A stretch of DNA of 12,755 nt from Nanobdellota archaeon (GTDB taxonomy: Archaea; Nanobdellota; Nanobdellia; SCGC-AAA011-G17; VGLX01). The translations under genes were made by a program, and so were the position numbers. Shown piece by piece: positions 6,602-12,755 of the stretch (the stretch's first letter is position 1; each line of letters starts with the position of its first letter). The DNA lies in the NCBI GenBank assembly GCA_030691925.1, contig JAUYDG010000130.1:1-12755 (forward strand), in the 5' to 3' direction. Under the pieces are notes generated by a model that had not been told where the DNA came from, made no database searches, and saw only the letters and a list, made by a program, of their open reading frames with translations.

Positions 6602-6991
6602 ATGCTAACAATACAATTCATACCATACAGCGAAATCGAACCACTATCACAAGGTGCAAGGATAAAAAAGATACTTGACATAGCCAAAGAAAACAAGATA
6701 GTAGTCATGGAAGGAAGGCTAAAACCAGTAGAAGAAACTTTGCTTATACAAAAGACTATGGAGGCAGTAAGCGACAACTTCAAAGGGATAGAGCTCTGCA
6801 CAGTATACCCGAGCAAGAAGAAAAAACAGGACCTGGCAAGGGCATTCAAAGAAATCATGGCCAAGGTTTTAATAGGCGACAGGGAAGGCCTGACAGTGAT
6901 AGGACCTGCGAACATAATCAAAGAGATAAAAAGAAACCCGAACAAGATAGAACTTCTAACAGAAAACCTCCCGAACAAAAGGAGAGACTAA
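6602..6991 (+). CDS. DUF2073 family protein (OapB/ArvB type)
   Basis: This 129-aa archaeal protein has the family pattern: an N-terminal strand (TIQFIPYSEIE), RIKKILDIAKENKIVVMEGRLKP at about 20-42 and FKGIELCTVYP at about 60-70. No catalytic motif or membrane segment is evident. The ATG follows the GTPase stop with no gap, and the DUF2072 gene starts 2 nt downstream, so the three proteins probably act together, with this one a candidate effector or regulator of the GTPase. Identification rests on recalled family pattern plus the diagnostic gene order. Confidence 0.75.
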   Translation: MLTIQFIPYSEIEPLSQGARIKKILDIAKENKIVVMEGRLKPVEETLLIQKTMEAVSDNFKGIELCTVYPSKKKKQDLARAFKEIMAKVLIGDREGLTVIGPANIIKEIKRNPNKIELLTENLPNKRRD

Positions 6992-6993
6992 CC

Positions 6994-7401
6994 ATGCCAC
7001 ACCAATGTGTGCGCTGCGGAAAATTTTACAAAGACGGCTCAGAAGAGCTGCTGAAAGGATGTAATTGCGGAGGAAGATTCTTCTTCTACGTAAAAAAAGA
7101 GGATATAGATCAAGCCAAAAAACTGACAATAGACCTGACACAAGAAGAGAAGGTACAGATAGAGCAGGACGTAAAAGAGATAATCGGCGATGAGATAGAC
7201 GAAGACCAGCCGGTAGTCCTAGAGCTGGAGAACATAAGGATACTCCAACCAGGAAAATACGAAATAGACCTTGTTGATTTATTCAAAGGAAAGCCGCTGG
7301 TGTACAAAGTAGGCGAAGGCAAGTATATGATTGATTTGATAAGCACGTTCGGAGCAGACAAAACAAAAACAGAGCTGGTTGAAGAAGAGAAGGAAGAATA
7401 G
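6994..7401 (+). CDS. DUF2072 zinc-ribbon protein (OapC/ArvC type)
   Basis: This 135-aa protein has an N-terminal zinc ribbon, MPHQCVRCG with C5 and C8 and a second pair in GCNCGG (about C28 and C30), followed by an acidic linker (about 55-78). The C-terminal region reads like a small beta domain (ENIRILQPGKYEIDLVDLFKG) and the tail is highly acidic. The start is fixed by the very conserved MPHQCVRCG and lies 2 nt after the previous stop. It is the last gene of the GTPase cluster and is followed immediately by a T-rich tract. The zinc ribbon suggests protein or nucleic-acid contact; the precise role is unknown. Confidence 0.8.
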   Translation: MPHQCVRCGKFYKDGSEELLKGCNCGGRFFFYVKKEDIDQAKKLTIDLTQEEKVQIEQDVKEIIGDEIDEDQPVVLELENIRILQPGKYEIDLVDLFKGKPLVYKVGEGKYMIDLISTFGADKTKTELVEEEKEE

Positions 7402-7402
7402 A

Positions 7403-7660
7403 CTATCTTTTCTTTTTTATCGCTTCATCAAGTTTCTTAAAACTATTTTTAGTTATGTTCATAAATTCATTAACCTTTCCTACGAATAATCCGATTTTAT
7501 AGCTCATAATCAATAAATAAGATATTACAGCGCTAAAACCCACATATAATATTTGTACATCTGTTGGGCTATGCCCTGTTATTTTCAATATCAAAAACAC
7601 AGCTAGGATTATAGCTAATAGGATAAATACTGAAACGATTATTTTCTCAACAATCTTCAT
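7403..7660 (-). CDS. Small two-helix membrane protein, unknown function
   Basis: This is 85 aa from the ATG at 7660-7658. The first hydrophobic segment is about residues 7-26 and the second about 38-57, followed by a basic amphipathic tail ending in KKKR. The frame could extend to an ATG at 7723, but that would overlap the upstream 31-aa membrane ORF. The 7660 start has AGGTG about 8 nt upstream and couples to that ORF's stop as TAATG, so it is preferred. It may be stabilised by, or act with, the 31-aa partner. Codons are T-richer than in the neighbouring plus-strand genes. I do not recognise the family. Confidence 0.65.
   Translation of the reverse strand: MKIVEKIIVSVFILLAIILAVFLILKITGHSPTDVQILYVGFSAVISYLLIMSYKIGLFVGKVNEFMNITKNSFKKLDEAIKKKR
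7406..7418 (+). terminator. Poly-T terminator after the GTPase cluster
   Basis: Eleven T in thirteen bases begin 5 nt after the stop codon, typical of intrinsic archaeal termination. It lies inside the 3' end of the convergent minus-strand gene, which leaves only 1 nt between the two coding regions. Confidence 0.45.
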
Positions 7661-7755
7661 TAAGGTAACACCTGCCTGATCAGGTATACTATCAAAAGTA
7701 TTAAGATGACTATTAAAATCCAATCATAAGGGGTAAACCATTGCGCTTTTTTCAT
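7660..7755 (-). CDS. 31-aa single-pass membrane microprotein
   Basis: This short minus-strand ORF encodes MKKAQWFTPYDWILIV followed by a run of Ile/Leu/Val and ends IRQVLP. It is one positively charged turn, one transmembrane helix (about 12-27) and a short tail. Its TAA stop overlaps the ATG of the downstream membrane gene (TAATG), a classic sign of coupled translation, and AGGTG for the second gene lies inside it. A TATA-like TTTATTAA at 7780-7787 is centred about 28 nt before its ATG. It is too short for usual gene-calling limits. The function is unknown. Confidence 0.6.
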   Translation of the reverse strand: MKKAQWFTPYDWILIVILILLIVYLIRQVLP

Positions 7756-7779
7756 ACAACCTATGATAATTTCATTTTC

Positions 7780-7787
7780 TTTATTAA
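7780..7787 (-). promoter_or_regulatory. TATA-like box for the two small membrane genes
   Basis: On the minus strand it reads TTAATAAA, centred about 28 nt before the ATG at 7755. It lies in the 75-nt gap after scpA, so these genes may be transcribed separately from scpA. Confidence 0.35.
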
Positions 7788-7830
7788 CCTTTCTGTCAAA
7801 ACTTGAAAGAATTTCCGAAATTTCCGAATA

Positions 7831-8523
7831 TCAATGCTCTAGAATATTTATCTCGCCGAAAGGCTCCTTCTGCTCCAGGTTTATCTTCTCCTGATGATCC
7901 AAATGCAGCAAAGGAATAAAAGTCATTATCTTATCCTCCTTCTTATCAGAAGGTACCAGCTTGGAAAAAGTGACAGGCTCTTTCCTGCTGAAAAAAGAAA
8001 GGATCTTATCATAAACATCCCTGATAAGCTGAGAGATATCAATCTTCCTCTGCGGAAGCTCAGGCATCCTGAAATTCCTCTCCGCAACCTTCTTCATAAC
8101 CCTCCTATGGTTAACCTCTAAAGCCTTGTGCAAAGCAGAGATAAGGTCATTAACGCTCACCTTCCTCTTCCTAGCCTGAGGCGTCTTGATAGCCAGGTCA
8201 GGAATGATATAATCAGGCCTTTCCTCTTCAAAATACTCTTCAGGCTCAGGAGGAAAGATAAGGCTCTCAAGATAAGGAATCTCCTCAGCAACCAGCTTAT
8301 TAGACTTAATCTTTAAAAGAATAGCAGAAGCCAAGAGGACTTTGCCTGATATGAAGAAGTTCATCTCCTGCAGCGCCTTAACCGTTTCGATATACTTCTG
8401 GGTCAGCAAAGAAACGTCAATATCCCAAGGGTTCATCTCCTCAGACTTGATCAAATCATATATAAGGGTCTGCCAAGTAATCTCATCCTTCTGCATCAGC
8501 ATATCATAAAACTTGTCCTGCAT
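7831..8523 (-). CDS. scpA: Segregation and condensation protein A (kleisin)
   Basis: This 230-aa protein is the kleisin subunit that bridges SMC ATPase heads in the condensin complex acting in chromosome organisation and segregation. The N-terminal domain shows the family signature around ITWQTLIYDLIKSEEMNPWDIDVSLLT (about 14-41), a helical part that would bind the SMC neck, followed by a stretch rich in Lys and Leu and an acidic linker (EPEEYFEEERPDY). The C-terminal part (about 165-230) reads like the winged-helix domain that binds the other SMC head. The length is typical of archaeal ScpA. No scpB or smc is in the window. ATTATTAATATT at 8547-8558 is centred 29 nt before the ATG, suggesting a leaderless start. 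Confidence 0.88.
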   Translation of the reverse strand: MQDKFYDMLMQKDEITWQTLIYDLIKSEEMNPWDIDVSLLTQKYIETVKALQEMNFFISGKVLLASAILLKIKSNKLVAEEIPYLESLIFPPEPEEYFEEERPDYIIPDLAIKTPQARKRKVSVNDLISALHKALEVNHRRVMKKVAERNFRMPELPQRKIDISQLIRDVYDKILSFFSRKEPVTFSKLVPSDKKEDKIMTFIPLLHLDHQEKINLEQKEPFGEINILEH

Positions 8524-8546
8524 AGAAGAATAAAATGGAAGGATAG

Positions 8547-8558
8547 ATTATTAATATT
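8547..8558 (-). promoter_or_regulatory. scpA: TATA-like box of scpA
   Basis: An AT-only stretch, ATTATTAATATT, lies centred 29 nt before the scpA ATG at 8523, in the 50-nt gap between scpA and the glycosyltransferase upstream of it. Confidence 0.4.
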
Positions 8559-8573
8559 TCTATGGTAGCATGC

Positions 8574-9497
8574 TCAAATCAAAAGACTCAAAACCTTCAG
8601 CCTATACGCCAAAGCCTCTTTAAGATTACGCCTAAACGGCAGGCTTAAAAAATTTATTAACAGAGAAAAGAGCATTACAGCCTTAAGAATGCGCATCTGG
8701 CTTTGCTTGTGTTTCCTAAAAAAATGCAGTATGCTCCTGCAGCGTTCATAATAAACCATGTGAGGGACCATTTTCGCTGAATGCTTATTATAATGGACAA
8801 CAGAAGCGTAAGGATAAAACATGACCTTATAGCCCTTCTGCCACATCCTAAAGCTTAATTCCATCTCCTCATGATAAAGGAAGAAGTTCTCATCCAGCAA
8901 GCCAGTCTTCTCCAAAGCCTTCCTTCGTATCATATAGCAAGAGCCCATAACAGACTCAACTTCCAGTGGTTTGCCCAGCACCGAGTAATTGACAAAAAGC
9001 TTAGGGAAAAAACTGTTCAAAAAACCCAGCGTTTTCATAAAGAACCTGTTCTTAGGGAACAAGCTGTTCAACTGGCTAACCTCAAAAAAAACATGCGGCA
9101 AAGTAAGGAAAGCGTGGCAGGAAGGCTGGACAGACCTATCAGGGTTCAACAGTTTACAGCCTAAAACCCCTATCTTTTTATTATGATCTAAAAACCTAAC
9201 CATGTGCTCTAAAGAATCTTTTAAAACCACCATATCCGGGTTTAAAAGCAATATATGCCTTCCTTTTGCCCGCTTAATCGCCTGGTTATTTGCCTTTGCA
9301 AAGCCGAAATTCTTTTTATTCTTAATAAGCCTGACCCCCGAAAATTCTTTTAAACAGGCTAAGCTCTGGTCAGAGGATGCGTTATCAACAACCAGGATTT
9401 CAAACCTCAGCTTAGGCGCTTGTTCATAAATCGAAGAAATACACTGCTCCAAAAACCTTCCAGAATTCCAGTTAACGATTATTACACTCAAATCCAT
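8574..9497 (-). CDS. Family 2 glycosyltransferase (WbbL/rhamnosyltransferase-like)
   Basis: This 307-aa GT-A fold enzyme is of the type that adds sugars to lipid-linked or surface glycans from nucleotide-sugar donors. Seen: SVIIVNWNSGRFLEQCISSI at the N-terminus, VVDNASSDQS (about 36-45), GFAKANNQAIKRAKG (about 65-79), LLLNPDM in the DXD position (about 83-89), the GSCYMIRRKAL acceptor-loop region and YHEEMELSFRMWQKGY (about 208-223) with the likely catalytic acidic residues. The C-terminus is basic with a hydrophobic patch that could bind the membrane. It starts opposite the second glycosyltransferase with a shared TATA box, so both may be expressed together. The sugar and acceptor cannot be told from sequence. 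Confidence 0.88.
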   Translation of the reverse strand: MDLSVIIVNWNSGRFLEQCISSIYEQAPKLRFEILVVDNASSDQSLACLKEFSGVRLIKNKKNFGFAKANNQAIKRAKGRHILLLNPDMVVLKDSLEHMVRFLDHNKKIGVLGCKLLNPDRSVQPSCHAFLTLPHVFFEVSQLNSLFPKNRFFMKTLGFLNSFFPKLFVNYSVLGKPLEVESVMGSCYMIRRKALEKTGLLDENFFLYHEEMELSFRMWQKGYKVMFYPYASVVHYNKHSAKMVPHMVYYERCRSILHFFRKHKQSQMRILKAVMLFSLLINFLSLPFRRNLKEALAYRLKVLSLLI

Positions 9498-9519
9498 ATT
9501 CGTTGTCTGAAAATGACAA

Positions 9520-9528
9520 AATATATAA
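9520..9528. promoter_or_regulatory. Shared divergent TATA box between the two glycosyltransferase genes
   Basis: AATATATAA is centred about 27 nt from the minus-strand ATG (9497) and about 28 nt from the plus-strand ATG (9552). One near-palindromic element could therefore position transcription both ways. This spacing is also why the plus-strand gene is taken to start at 9552 and not further upstream. Confidence 0.5.
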
Positions 9529-9551
9529 GCTTAATTACTGATGCAAAAACC

Positions 9552-10412
9552 ATGGAAGCATCCATAGGCATAATGGCCTATAACGAAGAAGAGAACATAG
9601 GAAACCTGCTAAGAAAGTTGTTAAACCAAAAACTGAGTCTGATTAAGGAGATAATAGTAGTTAATGACGGAAGCGGTGACAGAACAGCAGAAGAAGTAAA
9701 GCCTTTCCTAAAAACCAAAAAGGTAAAGCTTGTAAGCTTAAAAAAACGTGGCGGAAAAGTACGTGCTATAAACCAATTCCTTAAAAAGGCAAAATCAGAG
9801 GTAGTAGTCCTAGAAAGCGCTGATACAATGCCCAAGGAAGGTGCGATACAAGCACTGATCAATGAATTTCAAGATTCAGAAATAGGGATAGCAAGCAGCC
9901 GCATAATGCCCTTGAATAGAAAAGAAGGCTTTGCAAACTTCTTCGGCCTGTTCATATACCAATTGCACCATGAAGTATCTTTGAAAAATCCAAAATTCGG
10001 GGAAATGATAGCCTTCAGGAACGTAATAAAAAAACTGCCGATGACCGCAGTAGATGAAGAATACATCGCTATGCTGATAAAAGAAAGAGGGTACAGGCTA
10101 AAATACTGCCCCGAAGCAATTGTCTACAACAAACAGCCAACCTCGATAAAAGAGCTTATCATACAAAGAAGAAGAATACACGCAGGGCACATAGACCTGA
10201 ACAGAAAAGGGTATGCACCTGCTACTTATAAGCTGAAAAACGTAATAACCGCATTGATCAAAAATTTCGAATTTAATAAAGCTCATCTAATCCTAGGAGC
10301 AATACTGCTTGAAAGCTACGCGAGATGGCTTGGCTTCTATGACGCGCATCTCAAAAAAGACAACCATTATGTATGGAAAACTGCTGAGTCAACAAAAAAG
10401 TTAACAGATTAA
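9552..10412 (+). CDS. Family 2 glycosyltransferase
   Basis: This is 286 aa from the ATG at 9552. Upstream in-frame starts at 9420 and 9513 are less likely: the first lies inside the opposing gene and the second lies before the TATA box. Seen: IGIMAYNEEENIGNLL (about 5-20), VVNDGSGDRT (about 37-46), GGKVRAINQFLKKAKSE with the usual donor-binding Lys region, LESADTMP in the DXD position with Ala between Ser and Asp, AVDEEYIAMLIKERGY with acidic catalytic candidates, and QRRRIHAGH, comparable to the Q-x-x-R-W motif of processive enzymes but without the Trp. No clear membrane domain follows, so it is probably soluble or peripheral. The substrate is unknown; the divergent partner suggests a shared glycan pathway. 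Confidence 0.85.
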   Translation: MEASIGIMAYNEEENIGNLLRKLLNQKLSLIKEIIVVNDGSGDRTAEEVKPFLKTKKVKLVSLKKRGGKVRAINQFLKKAKSEVVVLESADTMPKEGAIQALINEFQDSEIGIASSRIMPLNRKEGFANFFGLFIYQLHHEVSLKNPKFGEMIAFRNVIKKLPMTAVDEEYIAMLIKERGYRLKYCPEAIVYNKQPTSIKELIIQRRRIHAGHIDLNRKGYAPATYKLKNVITALIKNFEFNKAHLILGAILLESYARWLGFYDAHLKKDNHYVWKTAESTKKLTD

Positions 10413-10415
10413 CAT

Positions 10416-10425
10416 CTTTCTTTTT
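10416..10425 (+). terminator. Poly-T terminator after the plus-strand glycosyltransferase
   Basis: CTTTCTTTTT begins 3 nt after the stop codon, as expected for archaeal T-tract termination. The remaining sequence to 10500 is AT-rich with TATA-like stretches but no gene I can support. Confidence 0.4.
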
Positions 10426-10500
10426 ACAATACATTATATAAAGCCAAAAATTCAATCACTATTCTATAATATAAGGTTTACAATTTTTATAAATCATGCA

Positions 10501-10650
10501 TTATTCTTTAGATTGCTTCGGGGAAAAATACTGACATGATTCTGTTGGTCTTCTAAGCAATTGCATATTTTTCTTCTCAGCTAATGCGCACTTGCCACCC
10601 TCACCAAAATATTTACAGTTACCACAAATTTGTTTAGTCTTTTTGACCAC
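10501..10650 (-). CDS. 49-aa four-cysteine protein, probable metal or Fe-S binder
   Basis: This short ORF on the minus strand runs from GTG (10650) to TAA (10503-10501). It has CGNCKYF (C9, C12), GGKCAL (C21) and ESCQYFSP (C39), spacing that fits one four-Cys metal site. The CxxCxYF...GxC...P...CxxFxP layout resembles the small HiPIP-like subunits of some glycyl radical enzymes (BssB/TutF type), but no glycyl radical enzyme is in the window, so this is only a resemblance. A consensus GAGGTG lies 5 nt before the GTG, and a strong TTTATAAA at 10692-10699 would give a leader of about 19 nt holding it. It is divergent from the radical-SAM pair and may be a partner or substrate. Confidence 0.65.
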   Translation of the reverse strand: MVKKTKQICGNCKYFGEGGKCALAEKKNMQLLRRPTESCQYFSPKQSKE

Positions 10651-10691
10651 GTTACCACCTCTTGCTATTTTTATATCTTAATAACAATTTC

Positions 10692-10699
10692 TTTATAAA
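10692..10699 (-). promoter_or_regulatory. TATA box for the four-Cys protein
   Basis: TTTATAAA is centred about 45 nt before the GTG at 10650. Transcription would begin near 10669 and include the GAGGTG ribosome-binding site at 10655-10660, in contrast to the leaderless genes nearby. A weaker TATA-like stretch lies at 10668-10677. Confidence 0.45.
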
Positions 10700-10746
10700 C
10701 TTTTCTTTAATGCAGTATAAGTAAGAAAGGTCGTTTTTTACGAAAG

Positions 10747-10756
10747 TTATTTAAAT
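10747..10756 (+). promoter_or_regulatory. TATA box for the radical-SAM genes
   Basis: TTATTTAAAT is centred 31 nt before the ATG at 10783, giving a leader of only a few nucleotides. Confidence 0.4.
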
Positions 10757-10782
10757 CAGGCATTTAGCCTTATTTTTTAAAA

Positions 10783-11904
10783 ATGAGCGTAGTGGACCGG
10801 TTAATAGAATGGGCAAAAAGGGGTACTGCTGCCCCTCAAAGAGTTCTCTTATACCCCACTAATAGTTGCAATCTTAAATGCGTATTTTGTTACCAACAAC
10901 TTGCACCCTATGACTATTCTGATTTCATGCCCAAACAAAAATGGTTAGACCTAACAGAAGAGCTTTGCAAGATGGGTGTTGAAGTTCTCCAAATCAGTGG
11001 CGGAGGAGAACCTATGTTAGTTCCGGATACAGTACTAGAAATGATGGAAACTATAAAACGGCATGGTGTTTGCGGTCGTCTAGTAACCAATGGTACTGTA
11101 TGGAAAGAAGAGTGGGTGAAAAAGGTTATCGAACTAAATTGGGATAATATTATTTTTAGCATAGACGGCCCTGATGCTAAGATACACGATTCTTTAAGGG
11201 GCGTAAAGGGGTCTTTTGAGAAGACTGTAAGGTCTATTAAATTGTTTCGTTATTACAAAGAAGTTTACAAAGCTGAGAAACCGTTACTGGAATTTAGTAC
11301 TGTTTTTTGCAAATCCAACTTTGAGCATATTGATAAAATAATCCGGTTAGCGCATGACATAGGTGTAAAAGTCATTACTTTTGAACCTGTATTCGTAAGC
11401 AACCCTTATGTCCATAAAATCAAGCTTACAAAAGAGCAAAGGATACATTTTATGAAGGATATAGTACCTGATGCGTTAAACCTAGCAAGATCTTTAGGTA
11501 TAATAACAAATTTGGAAAGTCTAATAAACCTAAAAGTTGTAGAGGAGACAGGGAATCTTAAAGAAGAAATAAAATCTATCAAAGAAAAAGGTAAAGACGC
11601 GGATTTGATTAAAAAATTTCCATTCATCGATACGCCCTGTTTTGAGCCTTGGCTTTGGCCTAAAATCGAAGCTAATGGAGAGGTAGGTCCGTGCTCTACA
11701 AATATGCTGGCTGGTGAGAATATAAAAAATAAAACCTTTAAAGAAGTGTGGTATGGTAAACATTTCTCTGATTTTAGAAAGGCTGTAATGGAAAACAGGC
11801 TACCCGATGGCTGCTCCAACTGCGTATCTACGCATGTTCCTTTAAACAAAAAAATCCGGGAAGAGCTTATAACACATCTAGAAAAGAATGGAAGAAAAAA
11901 CTAG
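10783..11904 (+). CDS. Radical SAM protein with SPASM-like C-terminal cysteines
   Basis: This 373-aa enzyme uses a [4Fe-4S] cluster and S-adenosylmethionine to make a radical. The cluster motif is CNLKCVFC (C29, C33, C36), followed by GGGEP (73-77) for SAM binding. The C-terminal domain has C286 (PCFEPW), C304 (GPCS) and C344/C347 (CSNC), fitting an auxiliary Fe-S cluster of SPASM/Twitch type, common in peptide- or protein-modifying enzymes. It overlaps the next radical-SAM gene by 17 nt. Codons are T-richer than in the core genes, suggesting acquired DNA. The substrate is unknown; the divergent four-Cys protein is one candidate partner. Confidence 0.85.
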   Translation: MSVVDRLIEWAKRGTAAPQRVLLYPTNSCNLKCVFCYQQLAPYDYSDFMPKQKWLDLTEELCKMGVEVLQISGGGEPMLVPDTVLEMMETIKRHGVCGRLVTNGTVWKEEWVKKVIELNWDNIIFSIDGPDAKIHDSLRGVKGSFEKTVRSIKLFRYYKEVYKAEKPLLEFSTVFCKSNFEHIDKIIRLAHDIGVKVITFEPVFVSNPYVHKIKLTKEQRIHFMKDIVPDALNLARSLGIITNLESLINLKVVEETGNLKEEIKSIKEKGKDADLIKKFPFIDTPCFEPWLWPKIEANGEVGPCSTNMLAGENIKNKTFKEVWYGKHFSDFRKAVMENRLPDGCSNCVSTHVPLNKKIREELITHLEKNGRKN

Positions 11905-12755
11905 CAGGGTATATAAATGGTTGAAGGGCGGCAAGGCATACCCCTTTAAGGTAGACCTTTTTCTTACAAATAAATGCAATCTAAACTGTGTTTTCTGTAA
12001 TTATCCAAAAAAAAAGCCGGTCAAAGAATTAGATAAAAAAACGATCATGAGCATAGCTGAAGAATCTGGAAGACTTGGTGTTAAAATAATAGGGATTCTA
12101 GGGGGAGAACCTTTTACCAGGAAGGATGTCGTTATTGAGTTTATGGCTGAGATAAAAAAAAATGGCATCTCTGGATCTATAGTCACAAATGGTATGTTGA
12201 TTGACACTGAAGATATCAAAAAAATAATTGGGATGAAATGGGACCTCATAAGGTTCAGTTTAGACGGCTCTAACAGCAGCATACACGACTCTTTAAGGGG
12301 TTATAAAGGGTCATTTGACAGGGTAATTAATGTTATAAACCATTTTAATAAACTTAAAGAAGAGTTCCATGCTAATTTTCCTACCATCGAAATAAATACC
12401 GTCCTGTGTAAAAAAAACTTAGAAGATATAGAGAATATAATACGGTTAGCTCATTCATTAGATATAAAAAGAATTTATTTCTTACCAATGATTGAGTTTG
12501 TTAAAGGGACAAATCATTTGAAAATAAAGAAGGATGATGCAAAACTTGTTTTGAATGAGATAGAAAAGGCTGAAAAAATTGCGAATACCCTTGGGGTATC
12601 ATCAAATTTAGATAAAATAAAACAGGACTATGTTTTTATAAAATCCAACGCGATAGATGCATAGGTACTGGAAAAGGATAAGACATTCGATGAAGGATTT
12701 ATACCTTGTTTTATTCCTTGGTATGCTATGATTATAGACGCCGAATGAAACATCT
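11888..12755 (+). pseudogene. Second radical SAM paralogue with two in-frame stops, cut by window end
   Basis: An open 258-codon segment (11888-12661) encodes CNLNCVFC (C30, C34, C37) and GGEP (72-75). It is clearly a paralogue of the preceding gene: both have IHDSLRG.KGSF and an IIRLAH segment. A TAG stop at 12662-12664 ends it, yet the same frame continues with homologous sequence: IPCFIPW matches TPCFEPW of the first copy, then IDAE, then a TGA (12746-12748) exactly where a Gly codon is expected (one base from GGA), then Asn-Ile. The simplest reading is a decaying duplicate with nonsense mutations that still has its N-terminal radical-SAM domain. Readthrough is an alternative, but TAG and TGA both end other genes here (rtcB, tadC). 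Confidence 0.7.

Noticed and set aside
12746..12748. UGA reassigned to glycine as in some candidate-phylum bacteria
   Set aside because: TGA ends tadC and the minus-strand glycosyltransferase normally in this window, so a general reassignment is not supported.
12655..12755. Another BHB intron explaining the stops in the second radical-SAM gene
   Set aside because: The frame continues with homologous residues on both sides of each stop, and this stretch is shorter than in the paralogue, so there is no sign of an inserted segment.
1..12755. CRISPR arrays, tRNA or rRNA genes
   Set aside because: No regularly spaced repeats, and no tRNA cloverleaf or rRNA-like stretch was found by eye on either strand.

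Overview
This window is archaeal DNA, most likely from a small-genome DPANN-type lineage (Woesearchaeota/Pacearchaeota-like). The lineage is an inference from gene content. Signs of archaea: archease beside RtcB, a TadC/FlaJ-type pilus membrane protein, the archaeal GTPase-DUF2073-DUF2072 cluster, ScpA, and TATA boxes centred about 28 nt before start codons (leaderless transcription). Most genes are A-rich and T-poor on their coding strand. The intein, the radical-SAM region and part of one pilin-like gene are not, which suggests different histories.

Layout. 1-55 (-): start of a gene cut by the window edge. 250-2992 (+): a tight run of tadC, two Cys-rich pilin-like single-pass membrane proteins and archease. 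3033-5892 (+): rtcB, the tRNA-splicing RNA ligase. 5963-7401 (+): Era-like GTPase, DUF2073 and DUF2072 zinc-ribbon proteins. 8523-7403 (-): scpA, then two small membrane proteins, one of only 31 aa. 9497-8574 (-) and 9552-10412 (+): two divergent family-2 glycosyltransferases sharing one TATA box. 10650-10501 (-): a 49-aa four-Cys protein. 10783-12755 (+): two tandem radical-SAM paralogues, the second with two in-frame stops and running off the window.

The main discovery is rtcB. As DNA it looks broken: conserved RtcB motifs are interrupted by two short stop-containing insertions of 31 and 30 nt. Each insertion sits in a canonical bulge-helix-bulge (BHB: 3-nt bulge, 4-bp helix, 3-nt bulge), the substrate of the archaeal tRNA-splicing endonuclease. 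Removing exactly 3232-3262 and 3335-3364 restores one 932-codon frame and rebuilds the invariant Tyr codon (T|AC) in both GYGFPIGG and GYDINCG. Eleven nt after the second intron begins a 458-aa LAGLIDADG intein, inserted directly before the metal-binding Cys. Mature RtcB is 474 aa with all catalytic residues present. RtcB is the ligase that joins tRNA exons after endonuclease cleavage, so its own mRNA appears to need RtcB (with archease, encoded just upstream) to become translatable. That would be a self-dependent expression loop, further gated by protein splicing. The two introns share the exonic junction AGGAT|ACG and a similar 3' end, as expected of related mobile BHB introns.

Secondary points of interest are the radical-SAM pair beside a small Cys protein, the shared divergent promoter, and small genes that standard ORF cut-offs miss.
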